Source: Curtobacterium sp. MCJR17_020 (lineage in GTDB: Bacteria; Actinomycetota; Actinomycetes; Actinomycetales; Microbacteriaceae). Taken from it: a stretch of 64,000 nucleotides of DNA. The position numbers and the translations under genes were made by a program. The notes beneath the pieces are model-generated. The model saw nothing but the letters and a program-made list of their open reading frames with translations. It was not told the DNA's origin and did no database searches. Position 1 is the first letter of the stretch; each line of letters opens with the position of its first letter. The DNA lies in contig NZ_CP126260.1 of assembly GCF_003234365.2 (NCBI RefSeq), positions 3,658,001-3,722,000 on the forward strand, written 5' to 3'. Below are positions 38,128 to 47,883 of the stretch, piece after piece.

Positions 38128-38784
38128 TCAGTCGGCGAGGATCTGCAGCAGGTCCTTGCGGAGCTGGTCGACCTTGGCGGTGGCGGCCTTGGCCTGGTCC
38201 TCCGTCGCGGTCGTCCGGTACATCTGCAGGACGCCCATGGTCTTCCGGAGCGCCTCGAAGAACTCGCGCTGCGCGTCCGGGATCCCGGGGGCCGCGTCGA
38301 GTGCCGCTGCGATCTCGTCGGCCTTCGCCTCGGCCTCGGCCTTGCCGGCGTCGGTGAGCTCGAAGAGCGTCTTGCGGCCGTCGCCCGACGAGACCACGAG
38401 GTCTTCGTCGACGAGCTGCTGGAGCGTCGGGTAGACCGAGCCGGGGCTCGGCTTCCAGGCGCCGCCGGTGCGCTCGGCGATGGTCTTGATCACGGCGTAG
38501 CCGTTCTGCGGCCCCTCGGCCAGCAGGCCGAGGATCGCGAGGCGGACGTCACCGCGGCGGCGGCGTTCGCGGCCGAAGCCGGGTCCGCCGAAGCCACCGA
38601 AGCCGGGGCCGAAGCCCATGCCCGGCCCGAAGCCCGGGCCGAAGCCACGGCCGCCGCGGCCGCCGTGCTCGTGGTCACCGCGGTCGCGGCCGGGGAAGCC
38701 GGCGCCGTGGTGCTGCCGCGCGCCGCCGAAACGGGGGCCGCGCGGGTGGTGGTTGCTGTCGTTGTCGTTGTGCATGGGGCGCAT
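38128..38784 (-). CDS. PadR-family regulator with a Gly/Phe/His-rich N-terminus
   Basis: A 218-residue regulator. The PadR winged helix begins at about residue 77 (GDVRLAILGLLAEGPQNGYA) and includes PSPGSVYPTLQQLVDEDLV. It is followed by the usual helical dimerisation tail. The first 72 residues are unusual: His/Asp/Asn-rich, then FGPGFGPGMGFGPGFGG-type repeats. The AAGGA site fits ATG 38784. It is divergent from lhr; PadR proteins commonly control themselves and a neighbour. CGATAGATCG and TATCGCGAT palindromes in 38845-38880 are candidate operators. Confidence 0.9.
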   Translation of the reverse strand: MRPMHNDNDSNHHPRGPRFGGARQHHGAGFPGRDRGDHEHGGRGGRGFGPGFGPGMGFGPGFGGFGGPGFGRERRRRGDVRLAILGLLAEGPQNGYAVIKTIAERTGGAWKPSPGSVYPTLQQLVDEDLVVSSGDGRKTLFELTDAGKAEAEAKADEIAAALDAAPGIPDAQREFFEALRKTMGVLQMYRTTATEDQAKAATAKVDQLRKDLLQILAD

Positions 38785-38946
38785 GGTGCGTCCTTCCTTG
38801 TTGCTGAGTCGGCTCGCGATCGGTCTGACTGGTTTCGTCTTCGTCGTATCGCGATGTGTTTACGATAGATCGCTAACTGTCGTCTTGTCAAGGGGTACTC
38901 CCCGCTCGGCCTGCTGTCGGTGGTGACGGGCAGGATGGGACGGACC

Positions 38947-41900
38947 ATGACGGACGTCTTCGAGCGCTTCTCCCCCGCGACCGCGGAGTGGTTCCGTGGT
39001 GCGTTCGACGCCCCCACCCCGGCACAGGCGGGCGCGTGGGACGCCATCTCGACGGGGCAGCACGCACTCGTCATCGCGCCGACCGGCTCCGGCAAGACCC
39101 TCGCCTCGTTCCTGTGGTCCATCGACCGGCTCATCAGCGCGACCGACCGGCCCCCGGCCAAGCAGCGCACGCGGGTCCTGTACGTCTCGCCGCTCAAGGC
39201 CCTCGGCGTCGACGTCGAGCGGAACCTGCGCAGCCCGCTCGTCGGCATCACGCAGACGGCCCGGCGGCTCGGCACCGAACCACCCGAGGTCACCGTCGGG
39301 GTGCGCAGTGGCGACACCCCGTCGTCGGACCGGCAGAAGCTGCTCCGCCAGCCGCCGGACATCCTCATCACGACGCCGGAGTCGCTGTACCTCATGCTCA
39401 CCTCGCAGGCGCGCGAGACCCTGGTGAACGTCGACACCGTCATCGTGGACGAGGTGCACGCCGTCGCGTCGACCAAGCGCGGGGCACACCTGGCCGTTTC
39501 GCTCGAACGGCTCGACGACCTGCTCGACAAGCCGGTGCAGCGCATCGGGTTGTCCGCGACGGTCCGGCCGCCGGAAGAGGTCGCGCGGTTCCTCGGGGGT
39601 CGGGCGCCGGTGACGATCATCGCCCCGCCGGCGCAGAAGACCTTCGACCTGCGGGTCGTCGTGCCGGTCGACGACATGGCCGAGCTCGGTGCTCCGCCGG
39701 TCGGTGCGGACGCGTCCGACGCGCCCTCGAACGGCTCGATCTGGCCGCACGTCGAAGAGCGCGTGGTCGACCTCATCGAGGAGCACCGGTCGACGATCGT
39801 GTTCGCGAACTCGCGGCGCCTGGCCGAGCGACTCACCGCGCGGCTGAACGAGATCCACGAAGAGCGCGTCCTCGCTTCGGCGGCTCCGGCTTCGGCCGCG
39901 ATGGGCGATGCGCTGGTGCCGGCGGGTGTCTCGCCGGCCGACGACGGGCTGCCGGTGGCGCGGGGTCGCCCGCAGTCGCCCGCGCGGACCTCGGCGCACG
40001 CGGTCGCGCCCCAGGGCACGAAGCGGCCGCCCGCGCAGGTGATCGGCGCATCCGGGCAGACCGGTGGCGGCGGCTCCGACACCGCGGTGCCCGTGCTCGC
40101 CCGCGCCCACCACGGCTCGGTGTCGAAGGACCAGCGCGCCATCATCGAGGACGACCTGAAGTCCGGTCGGCTGCGGTGCGTGGTCGCGACGAGCTCGCTC
40201 GAGCTCGGGATCGACATGGGCGAGGTGGACCTCGTCGTCCAGGTCGAGGCACCGCCCTCGGTCGCGAGCGGCCTGCAGCGCGTCGGCCGTGCCGGGCACC
40301 AGGTGGGCGAGATCTCCCGCGGGGTGCTCTTCCCGAAGCACCGCGCCGACCTCGTGAACAGTGCGGTCACGGTGGAACGGATGGTCACGGGGCAGATCGA
40401 GTCGATCTCGGTGCCGGCGAACCCCCTCGACGTCCTGGCGCAGCACACGGTCGCGGCCGGGGCGATCGACACCGTCGACGTCGAGCACTGGTTCGACCTG
40501 GTCCGACGCAGCGCCCCGTTCAGCGGCCTGCCCCGCTCGGCGTTCGACGCCACGCTCGACCTGGTGACCGGACGGTACCCGAGCGACGAGTTCGCCGAAC
40601 TCCGCCCGCGGCTGGTGTGGGACCGCGTGCACGGCACCCTGACCGGACGCCCCGGCGCCCAGCGGCTCGCGGTGACGAGCGGCGGCACGATCCCGGACCG
40701 CGGGATGTTCGGCGTGTTCATGGTCGGCGAGAAGGCGTCGCGCGTCGGCGAGCTGGACGAGGAGATGGTCTACGAGTCGCGCGTCGGCGACGTCTTCGCC
40801 CTCGGCGCGACGAGCTGGCGGATCGAGGAGATCACCCACGACCGGGTCATCGTGAGCCCGGCCTTCGGACAGCCCGGTCGGGTGCCGTTCTGGAAGGGTG
40901 ACGGCATCGGCCGCCCCGCCGAACTCGGTCGCGCGACGGGGGCGTTCGTGCGCGAGGTCGAGGGCGCCTCGGACGACGACGCCCGAGCCCGGGTCGCCGC
41001 CGGCGGTCTCGACGAGCGTGCCGTCACGAACCTGCTGACCTTCCTGCGCGACCAGCGCGCGGCCACCGGTCACGTCCCCAACGACACCACGCTCGTGGTC
41101 GAGCGCTTCCGCGACGAACTCGGCGACTGGCGGCTCATCCTGCACTCGCCGTACGGCATGCAGGTGCACGCGCCGTGGGCCCTGGCGGTCGCGGCACGGC
41201 TGCGTGAACGCCACGGCATCGACGGCGACGCGATGGCCGCCGACGACGGCATCGTGGTGCGCATCCCCGAGACCGACGCCGAACCGCCGGGTGCCGACCT
41301 GTTCGTGTTCGAGCGCGACGACCTCGAGGCACTCGTCACGGACGAGGTCGGTGGCTCGGCGCTGTTCGCCGCGCGGTTCCGCGAGTGTGCGGCGCGCGCC
41401 CTGCTGCTGCCCCGTCGGAACCCCGGGCAGCGATCGCCCCTGTGGCAGCAGCGACAGCGGGCCTCGCAGCTGCTCGAGGTGGCCCGGAAGTACCCGTCGT
41501 TCCCGATCGTGCTCGAGACCGTGCGCGAAGTGCTGCAGGACGTCTACGACGTCCCCGCCCTGCTCGGCATCGCCGACGAGATCGCCGGCCGCCGGATCCG
41601 CCTGGTCGAGACCGAGACCGAGACGCCGTCCCCGTTCGCCCGGTCGATCCTGTTCGGGTACGTCGCCGCGTTCATGTACGAGGGCGATTCCCCGCTCGCC
41701 GAGCGCCGAGCCGCGGCACTGTCGCTCGACTCGACCCTGCTCGGCGAACTGCTCGGCCGCGCCGAACTGCGGGAGCTGCTCGACCCGGCGGTCATCGCCT
41801 CGGTGGAACAGGATCTGCAGCGGCTGTCGCCGGACCGCCGGGCGCGCGACGCCGAGGGGCTGGTCGACGTGCTGCGGCTCGTCGGCGCGCTCGACCTCGA

Positions 41901-43731
41901 CGAAGCCGTCGACCGGAGCTGGCTGGCGGCGTCGGACGACCGCTCCGCCGCTGCGACCGAGGTACAGACCGTGCTCACCGCGCTCGAGCGCGACCGCCGC
42001 GTCCTGTCGTTCTCGCACGCCGGGTCCACCCGCTGGGCCGTCATCGAGGACGCCTCGCGCCTGCGTGACGCCCTCGGGGTCCCGCTGCCGATCGGCGTGC
42101 CGACCGCGTTCGTCGAACCCGTCGCCGACCCGCTCGGTGACCTGGTCGGCCGCTACGCCCGGTCGCACGGGCCGTTCTCGGCGCAGGAGGCCGCGGGGCG
42201 CCTCGGCCTCGGGGTCGCCGTCGTGCAGGACACCCTGCGCCGTCTGGTCGCCGACCGGCGTGTGGTCGAGGGCGAGTTCCGCCCGGATCGGCAGGGCGCC
42301 GAGTGGTGCGACGCCGAGGTCCTGCGCCGGATCCGCACGAAGTCCCTCGCCGCGCTCCGCCACGAGGTCGAGCCGGTGTCGCCGGACACGCTCGCGCGCT
42401 TCCTGCCCGCCTGGCAGCACGTGCAGACCCCCGGCGCCCGCGGCGGCCTGCGCGGGGTCGACGGGGTCCTGCAGGTGATCGACCAGCTCGCCGGCGTCGC
42501 CCTGCCCGCCAGCGCCTGGGAGACCCTGGTGCTGCCCGCGCGGGTGACCGACTACTCCACGAACATGCTCGACGAGCTCACCGCCACCGGCGAGGTCCTG
42601 TGGTCCGGCGGCGGGACCCTGCCCGGCAACGACGGGTGGGTGCGCCTGCACCTCGCCGAGACGGCATCGACGACGCTCGCCGAGCCCTCCGGCGACGAGA
42701 CCACCGAGCTGCAGCGCGACGTGCTCGGTGCCCTGGCCGGCGGCGGCGCGTACTTCTTCCGCCAGCTCGGGCAGGCCGTCGGCAGCACCGACGACCCGGC
42801 CCTGACGACGGCGCTGTGGGACCTCGTCTGGGCCGGACAGATCACGAACGACACGTTCGCTCCGCTCCGCTCGATGCTCGGCGGCAAGGCGAAGAGCAGC
42901 AGCGCCCCGCGGGCTCGTGCGTACCGCGGGCGCCGACGTCCGACGATGCCGACGCAGTCCGGCCCGCCATCCGTCGGCGGTCGCTGGTCCCTGCTCCCCC
43001 TGGCCGAGTCCGACTCGACCGTGCGGGCCGCGGCGACCGCCGAGCAGCTGCTCGAGCGCTACGGGGTCGTCACCCGCGGGGCCGTCCAGGTCGAGGGGGT
43101 CCGGGGTGGGTTCGCGGGCGTGTACCGGGTGCTCTCGCGGTTCGAGGAGTCCGGGCGGGCGCGGCGCGGCTACTTCATCGAGGGACTCGGGGCAGCACAG
43201 TTCGCCACGGGCCCGACCATCGACCGGCTGCGGACCTACGCCCGTGACCTCGACGACGACGAACGCGTCGACCCGGACCGGAAGCGTGAGGCACTGACCC
43301 TGGCCGCGACCGACCCCGCGAACCCGTACGGAGCATCGCTGCCCTGGCCGTCCGACGACCGCGCGGCGGCCGACACGGACGACACGGGTGCCGACGCCGC
43401 AGCACCGGCAGCGCCGGCGACCTCGGCCGCAGCCACCACCGGCTCCCGCGGCCACCGGCCCGGGCGCAAGGCCGGAGCGCTCGTCACCACCGTCGACGGC
43501 CGGCTCGCGGTGTACGTCGAGCGGGGCGGCAAGTCGGTGCTGACCTTCACCGACGACCCCGCCGACCTGGCCGTCGCAGCGGCGTCGATCGCGGGCATCG
43601 TGCGCACCGGGCTGCGGAAGCTCGCGGTCGAGCGCGTCGACGGCGAGTTCGTGCTCGGTACCCCGCTCGGCACCGCGCTGGGCGACGCCGGGTTCACCGC
43701 CACACCGCAGGGACTCCGGCTCCGTGCCTGA
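38947..43731 (+). CDS. lhr: Lhr-type ATP-dependent DNA helicase
   Basis: A 1594-residue helicase of the Lhr family, linked to DNA repair in mycobacteria. The helicase core has VIAPTGSGKTLASF (about residue 44), DEVHAVASTKRGAHL (about 168), LSATVRPPEEVARFLG and ELGIDMGEVDLVVQ with RVGRAGHQ. Between the two RecA lobes, about residues 305-395, is an Ala/Pro/Gly-rich insert. The long C-terminal part contains winged-helix and Lhr-core domains. I choose ATG 38947 (MTDVFERFSPATAEWFRG); two upstream in-frame starts add little. The stop overlaps the GTG of nei2 by 8 bp, so helicase and glycosylase are coupled. Confidence 0.95.
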   Translation: MTDVFERFSPATAEWFRGAFDAPTPAQAGAWDAISTGQHALVIAPTGSGKTLASFLWSIDRLISATDRPPAKQRTRVLYVSPLKALGVDVERNLRSPLVGITQTARRLGTEPPEVTVGVRSGDTPSSDRQKLLRQPPDILITTPESLYLMLTSQARETLVNVDTVIVDEVHAVASTKRGAHLAVSLERLDDLLDKPVQRIGLSATVRPPEEVARFLGGRAPVTIIAPPAQKTFDLRVVVPVDDMAELGAPPVGADASDAPSNGSIWPHVEERVVDLIEEHRSTIVFANSRRLAERLTARLNEIHEERVLASAAPASAAMGDALVPAGVSPADDGLPVARGRPQSPARTSAHAVAPQGTKRPPAQVIGASGQTGGGGSDTAVPVLARAHHGSVSKDQRAIIEDDLKSGRLRCVVATSSLELGIDMGEVDLVVQVEAPPSVASGLQRVGRAGHQVGEISRGVLFPKHRADLVNSAVTVERMVTGQIESISVPANPLDVLAQHTVAAGAIDTVDVEHWFDLVRRSAPFSGLPRSAFDATLDLVTGRYPSDEFAELRPRLVWDRVHGTLTGRPGAQRLAVTSGGTIPDRGMFGVFMVGEKASRVGELDEEMVYESRVGDVFALGATSWRIEEITHDRVIVSPAFGQPGRVPFWKGDGIGRPAELGRATGAFVREVEGASDDDARARVAAGGLDERAVTNLLTFLRDQRAATGHVPNDTTLVVERFRDELGDWRLILHSPYGMQVHAPWALAVAARLRERHGIDGDAMAADDGIVVRIPETDAEPPGADLFVFERDDLEALVTDEVGGSALFAARFRECAARALLLPRRNPGQRSPLWQQRQRASQLLEVARKYPSFPIVLETVREVLQDVYDVPALLGIADEIAGRRIRLVETETETPSPFARSILFGYVAAFMYEGDSPLAERRAAALSLDSTLLGELLGRAELRELLDPAVIASVEQDLQRLSPDRRARDAEGLVDVLRLVGALDLDEAVDRSWLAASDDRSAAATEVQTVLTALERDRRVLSFSHAGSTRWAVIEDASRLRDALGVPLPIGVPTAFVEPVADPLGDLVGRYARSHGPFSAQEAAGRLGLGVAVVQDTLRRLVADRRVVEGEFRPDRQGAEWCDAEVLRRIRTKSLAALRHEVEPVSPDTLARFLPAWQHVQTPGARGGLRGVDGVLQVIDQLAGVALPASAWETLVLPARVTDYSTNMLDELTATGEVLWSGGGTLPGNDGWVRLHLAETASTTLAEPSGDETTELQRDVLGALAGGGAYFFRQLGQAVGSTDDPALTTALWDLVWAGQITNDTFAPLRSMLGGKAKSSSAPRARAYRGRRRPTMPTQSGPPSVGGRWSLLPLAESDSTVRAAATAEQLLERYGVVTRGAVQVEGVRGGFAGVYRVLSRFEESGRARRGYFIEGLGAAQFATGPTIDRLRTYARDLDDDERVDPDRKREALTLAATDPANPYGASLPWPSDDRAAADTDDTGADAAAPAAPATSAAATTGSRGHRPGRKAGALVTTVDGRLAVYVERGGKSVLTFTDDPADLAVAAASIAGIVRTGLRKLAVERVDGEFVLGTPLGTALGDAGFTATPQGLRLRA

Positions 43732-44503
43732 GGGCGACACCGTCTACCGGGCGGCGCACCGGCTGCACACGGCGCTCGCGGGCAAGGTCCTGACCCGGAG
43801 CGACTTCCGGGTGCCCGCGTTCGCGACCGTCGACCTGGTCGGTCGCACCGTCGACGAGGTCGTACCCCGTGGCAAGCACCTGCTGCACCGGATCGGGGAC
43901 CTGACCGTGCACTCCCACCTGAAGATGGAGGGGCGGTGGGACGTCTACGCCCCCGGTGAGCGCTGGCGACGTCCGGCGCACCAGGCACGGGCGATCCTCG
44001 ACGCCGAGGACGTCTCGACCGTCGGGTTCACGCTCGGGGTGCTCGAGGTCATCCCCCGCGACCAGGAGTCCGAGGTCGTCGGACACCTCGGCCCGGACCT
44101 GCTCGGGCCCGACTGGGACGCCGACCTGGCACTCGAGAACCTGACGCGGGATCCTGCACGTCCGGTCGGGCTTGCCTTGCTCGACCAGCGGGTGCTCGCC
44201 GGCCTCGGCAACGTCTACCGCAACGAGCTCTGCTTCCTGCGCGGGGTCCTGCCGACCCGCCCGGTGGCCGAGGTGCACGACGCCAGCCGGACGATCGCCC
44301 TGGCGAGCCGACTCATCCTGGCGAACCGGGACCGCAGCCACCGGGTGACGACGGGGATCGACCGCCCGGGGCGTCGGTTCTGGGTCTACGGACGCGCGGG
44401 CAAGCCGTGTCTGCGGTGCGGCACCCGGATCCGGCGAGGAGACCTCGGTGACTCGGAGCTCACCCTGCGGGACACCTACTGGTGCCCGCGCTGCCAGACC
44501 TGA
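43724..44503 (+). CDS. nei2: Fpg/Nei-family DNA glycosylase (Nei2 type)
   Basis: A 259-residue endonuclease VIII-like enzyme that removes oxidised pyrimidines and nicks the strand. The product begins (M)PEGDTVYRAAHRL, so Pro and Glu at the new N-terminus supply the catalytic amine and acid. RGKHLLHRI gives the conserved Lys. The H2TH region has LLDQRVLAGLGNVYRNE, and the C-terminal zinc finger is PCLRCGTRI, then YWCPRCQ. GTG 43724 overlaps the end of lhr. It is convergent with lysG. Confidence 0.95.
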   Translation: MPEGDTVYRAAHRLHTALAGKVLTRSDFRVPAFATVDLVGRTVDEVVPRGKHLLHRIGDLTVHSHLKMEGRWDVYAPGERWRRPAHQARAILDAEDVSTVGFTLGVLEVIPRDQESEVVGHLGPDLLGPDWDADLALENLTRDPARPVGLALLDQRVLAGLGNVYRNELCFLRGVLPTRPVAEVHDASRTIALASRLILANRDRSHRVTTGIDRPGRRFWVYGRAGKPCLRCGTRIRRGDLGDSELTLRDTYWCPRCQT

Positions 44504-44534
44504 GCCGCGGGCGCAGGGAGGAGCACCGGCGTGC

Positions 44535-45461
44535 TCACCGGGTGACGGGGTGCAGCCGCTCGGCGGCGGTCGATCGCACGGCCTCCGTCACCCGCTCGAG
44601 CAGCGGCGACGCCAGGTTCCACCGCTGCCACCACAGGGCGACGTCGGCCCGGCGCGTCGGGGTGAGCTCGAGGAGCTCGCCCCGTGCCAGGGCATCGAGG
44701 CACTGCGCCTCGGGCAGCATCCCCCACCCGAAGCCGAGCGAGACCGCCCGTGCGAAGTCGGCCGACGTCGGGACGAAGTGGCGTGGACCGGAGGGCGCGT
44801 GGCCGAGCACCCGGCGGAGGTAGCCCTGCTGCAGGTCGTCATCACGGTCGTAGTCGACGAGCGGCACCCGGTCGAGGCGGCTCAGCATCCGCCGCTCGGT
44901 GTCGGCGTCGGACAGGTAGCGGTCGACGAACGCCGGCGACGCCACCGCCCGGTACCGGTCGATGCCGAGCGGCACCGACGAGCAGCCCTGCACGGGGTCC
45001 GCCTCGGCCGTCACGGCACCCATCACCGTGCCGGCTCGCAGTAGTTCGGCGGTGCGGTCCTGGTCCTCGCGGTGCAGGTCGAAGACGACCTCGGTGTCGA
45101 CACGGACGAGTGCGAGCGCGTCGAGGAACCACGTGCCGAGCGAGTCGGCGTTGACGGCGAGCGGGATCGACGGCACCGCGGACCCCACACCGTCGGCATT
45201 GGTCTCGCCGAGTGCGCGGGCGGTCTCGTCGTCGAGCAACCGCACCTGACGTGCGTGCCGGAGCACGACCGAGCCGTCGGCTGTCGGGGTGACCGGTGTC
45301 GTCCGTTGCAGCAGGACCCGGCCGACCTGCTGCTCCATCGACTTGATGCGCTGTGAGACCGCTGACGGGGTGATCGCCAGGGCCCGGGCGGCCGCGTCGA
45401 GGCTGCCGTGGTCGACGGCGGCCAACAGGGTCTCGAGGTGCTCGCGCTGGAACCGGATCAT
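44535..45461 (-). CDS. lysG: LysG/ArgP-type LysR regulator
   Basis: A 308-residue LysR-family activator. The helix-turn-helix is at residues 15-35 (GSLDAAARALAITPSAVSQR). The ligand domain has IPLAVNADSLGTWFLDAL, VMGAVTAEADPVQGC and LGFGWGMLPEAQ, close to LysG of Corynebacterium. LysG activates lysE when lysine, arginine or histidine builds up. ATG 45461 fits the family. It is divergent from the exporter gene with about 65 bp between starts, the classic arrangement. Confidence 0.92.
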   Translation of the reverse strand: MIRFQREHLETLLAAVDHGSLDAAARALAITPSAVSQRIKSMEQQVGRVLLQRTTPVTPTADGSVVLRHARQVRLLDDETARALGETNADGVGSAVPSIPLAVNADSLGTWFLDALALVRVDTEVVFDLHREDQDRTAELLRAGTVMGAVTAEADPVQGCSSVPLGIDRYRAVASPAFVDRYLSDADTERRMLSRLDRVPLVDYDRDDDLQQGYLRRVLGHAPSGPRHFVPTSADFARAVSLGFGWGMLPEAQCLDALARGELLELTPTRRADVALWWQRWNLASPLLERVTEAVRSTAAERLHPVTR

Positions 45462-45525
45462 GCAGTGCAGCTTACGGTGCTGAAGGAACGTGAGCTGGTC
45501 TACAGGCGATGGCGCATCTACCGTC

Positions 45526-46251
45526 GTGGACGTGACCGCACTCCTCCCCCTGCTCGCCGGCCTCGGCACCGGACTCGCCCTGATCGTCGCGATCGGTGTG
45601 CAGAACACCTACCTGCTCCGGTTGGCGGTCAGCTCGGGCCTGCGGGTGGTGACGGCGGCGGTCGTCGTGTGCGCGGTGTCGGACGCCGTGCTCATCGTCG
45701 CCGGGGTCCTCGGCGTCGGGGCCGTGGTCGAGCGGTTCCCGGTGGCGCTCGTGGTGGTCCGGTTCGTCGGGGCGGCCTTCCTGGTGACCTACGGCGTGCT
45801 CGCCGCCCGACGGGCACTGCGGCCGTCGCGCGACGCCATGCGCGTGACCGTCGAGGCGGCGGACGACGGCGTGCCGGAGTCGGCCGCGGGCAGTGGACCC
45901 GACCGCACCGCGACGGTGGTGGCGGGGCGGACGCGCACCGTGCCTCCCGGCCAAGCAGTGACCATGCGCACGGCGGTGGTGACCATGCTCGTCTTCACGT
46001 GGGCGAACCCGCACGTGTACCTGGACACGCTGGTGTTCCTCGGGTCCGTCGCGAACCAGCAGGGCCCGGACGACCGCTGGCTCTGGACGGTCGGTGCCGT
46101 CGCGGCGAGCTGCCTGTGGTTCGGTGCGCTCGGGTTCGGCGGGCGACTGCTCCGGCCGCTGTTCGCGAAGCCGCTGACGTGGCGGGTGTTCGACGGCCTG
46201 GTCGCCGTCGTGATGCTGACCTTCGGCGTCCTGTTGGTCGTCGGCGCCTAA
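45526..46251 (+). CDS. lysE: LysE/ArgO-family basic amino-acid exporter
   Basis: A 241-residue membrane exporter. It starts with a TM carrying GLGTGLALIVAIGVQNTYLL, the family hallmark, and has six hydrophobic segments. There is a cytoplasmic insert of about 50 residues (about 105-155) rich in Arg, Asp and Thr. FTWANPHVYLDTLVFLGSVA is the second signature. GTG 45526 is a best guess; GTG 45490 and 45532 are in frame too. It should expel excess lysine or arginine under LysG control. Confidence 0.9.
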   Translation: MDVTALLPLLAGLGTGLALIVAIGVQNTYLLRLAVSSGLRVVTAAVVVCAVSDAVLIVAGVLGVGAVVERFPVALVVVRFVGAAFLVTYGVLAARRALRPSRDAMRVTVEAADDGVPESAAGSGPDRTATVVAGRTRTVPPGQAVTMRTAVVTMLVFTWANPHVYLDTLVFLGSVANQQGPDDRWLWTVGAVAASCLWFGALGFGGRLLRPLFAKPLTWRVFDGLVAVVMLTFGVLLVVGA

Positions 46252-46265
46252 GAGGCAGGCGATCG

Positions 46266-47741
46266 CTACTGCTGGCCCTTGCCGACCCGACTGTTGCGGC
46301 GGCTGTAACCGAAGTAGATGGCGAAGCCGATGACGAGCCAGACGACGAACCGCAGCCAGGTCTCGACCTCGAGGTTCAGCATCAACCAGAAGCACAGCAC
46401 GGCCGACAGGATCGGGATCACCGGCGACCACGGCACCCGGAACGAGCGCGGGGCGTCCGGGCGCGACTTGCGGAGCACGATGATGCCGATCGACACCAGC
46501 ACGAAGGCCGACAGCGTGCCGATGTTGATCATGCCCTCGAGCTTGTCCACCGCCGTGAAGCCGGCGAGCAGCGCGACGACGACGCCCGCGACGACCTGGA
46601 CGCGCACCGGCGTCTGCGTCTTCGGGTTCGTCTTCGAGAACCAGCGCGGCAGCAGACCGTCACGGCTCATCGCGAAGACGATGCGCGACAGCCCGAGCAA
46701 CAGCACCATGACGACGGTCGTCAGGCCGATCAGGGAGCCGATGGCGATGATGCCCGCCGCCCACGGCAACCCGACGATGTCGAAGGCCGAGGCCAGGGAC
46801 GGTGCGTCCTCCTGCGCCAGGCGCTGGTAGGAGACCATGCCGGTGATGACGATGCTGACGCCGACGTAGAGCAGCGTCACGATGCCCAGGCCGATGAAGA
46901 TCCCGCGGGGCAGCGTCTTCTGCGGGTTCTCGGTCTCCTCCGCGCTGGTCGCGACGACGTCGAAGCCGATGAACGCGAAGAACACGAGCGACGCCGCGGC
47001 GAGCAGCCCGAAGACGCCGTACTGCGCGGGCTCGGAACCGGTGAACCAGGACACGAGCGACTGGGTCCAGACGCTGCCCTCGGCACCCTTGGCGGGCTCC
47101 GACGGCGGGATGAACGGGGTGAAGTTCGCGGCCTTGACGAAGAACGCACCGGCGACGATGACGAACACCACGATGGCGACCTTGATGATCGTGATGACCG
47201 CCGAGACCCGCGACGACAGGCGCGTGCCGAATGCGAGCAGCACCGTGAAGATGCCGACGATGAGGACCGGTCCCCAGGTGAACGGGATCGGGCCGAGCTG
47301 GATCGTGCTCGGCAGACTCACGCCGAAGACGTCGAACGCGGTGCTGAGGTAGATGCCCCAGTACTTCGCGATGACGGCACTCGCCGTGAGGGTCTCGAGG
47401 ATCAGGTCCCAGCCGACGATCCAGGCGAGCAGCTCGCCCATCGTGGCGTAGGTGAACGTGTAGGCCGAGCCGGCGACGGGGATCGTCGAGGCGAACTCGG
47501 CGTAGCACATGATCGCCAGACCACACGTGACGGCGGCGAGCAGGAACGAGATGATGACGCCGGGCCCGGCGAAGTTCGCGGCGGCGTTCGCGCCGACCGA
47601 GAAGATGCCGGCGCCGACGGCGACCGCGATGCCCATCGCGGCGATGTCGAACGTCTTCAGGGAGCGTTTCAGGGACCGGCCCTGCTCCTCGGAGTCGGCC
47701 AGTGAGGCCTCGATCGACTTGATGCGGAGCTTCGTTGCCAT
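46266..47741 (-). CDS. APC-family amino-acid permease (cationic type)
   Basis: A 491-residue transporter with about 12 helices. It has a charged N-terminus, then DIAAMGIAVAVGAGIFSVGA with the unwound GAGIF motif of TM1. VFFAFIGFDVVATSAEETENPQKTLPRG is the loop of the cationic amino-acid transporter subgroup. It is likely a proton-linked importer of basic or related amino acids. It is convergent with lysE, 14 bp between stops. Import and export of the same class of amino acid therefore sit side by side. Confidence 0.9.
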   Translation of the reverse strand: MATKLRIKSIEASLADSEEQGRSLKRSLKTFDIAAMGIAVAVGAGIFSVGANAAANFAGPGVIISFLLAAVTCGLAIMCYAEFASTIPVAGSAYTFTYATMGELLAWIVGWDLILETLTASAVIAKYWGIYLSTAFDVFGVSLPSTIQLGPIPFTWGPVLIVGIFTVLLAFGTRLSSRVSAVITIIKVAIVVFVIVAGAFFVKAANFTPFIPPSEPAKGAEGSVWTQSLVSWFTGSEPAQYGVFGLLAAASLVFFAFIGFDVVATSAEETENPQKTLPRGIFIGLGIVTLLYVGVSIVITGMVSYQRLAQEDAPSLASAFDIVGLPWAAGIIAIGSLIGLTTVVMVLLLGLSRIVFAMSRDGLLPRWFSKTNPKTQTPVRVQVVAGVVVALLAGFTAVDKLEGMINIGTLSAFVLVSIGIIVLRKSRPDAPRSFRVPWSPVIPILSAVLCFWLMLNLEVETWLRFVVWLVIGFAIYFGYSRRNSRVGKGQQ

Positions 47742-47865
47742 GGGGTGGATCCCGTCATCGGCTGGGCGGCGGACCCCGTGACAGTACTGGTGTACCACCC
47801 CGACACGCAAACAGCGGAGCCGCTCGGCGCGCGGGAACCAGGTTCCGTGGGCAGGGCGGGTCGAC

Positions 47866-47876
47866 CGGGAGGCCCG
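47866..47876 (+). repeat. Dispersed motif CGGGAGGCCCG (single copy)
   Basis: It lies 7 bp after the end of the HAD gene at 47884, in the gap before the permease gene. The flanks (GACCGGGAGGCCCGGCT) match those at 53311. Confidence 0.6.
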
Positions 47877-47883
47877 GCTCGGC

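Noticed and set aside
38860..43740. A 1626-codon open frame opposite lhr
   Set aside because: Same antisense effect. lhr has all helicase motifs and the opposite frame has none.
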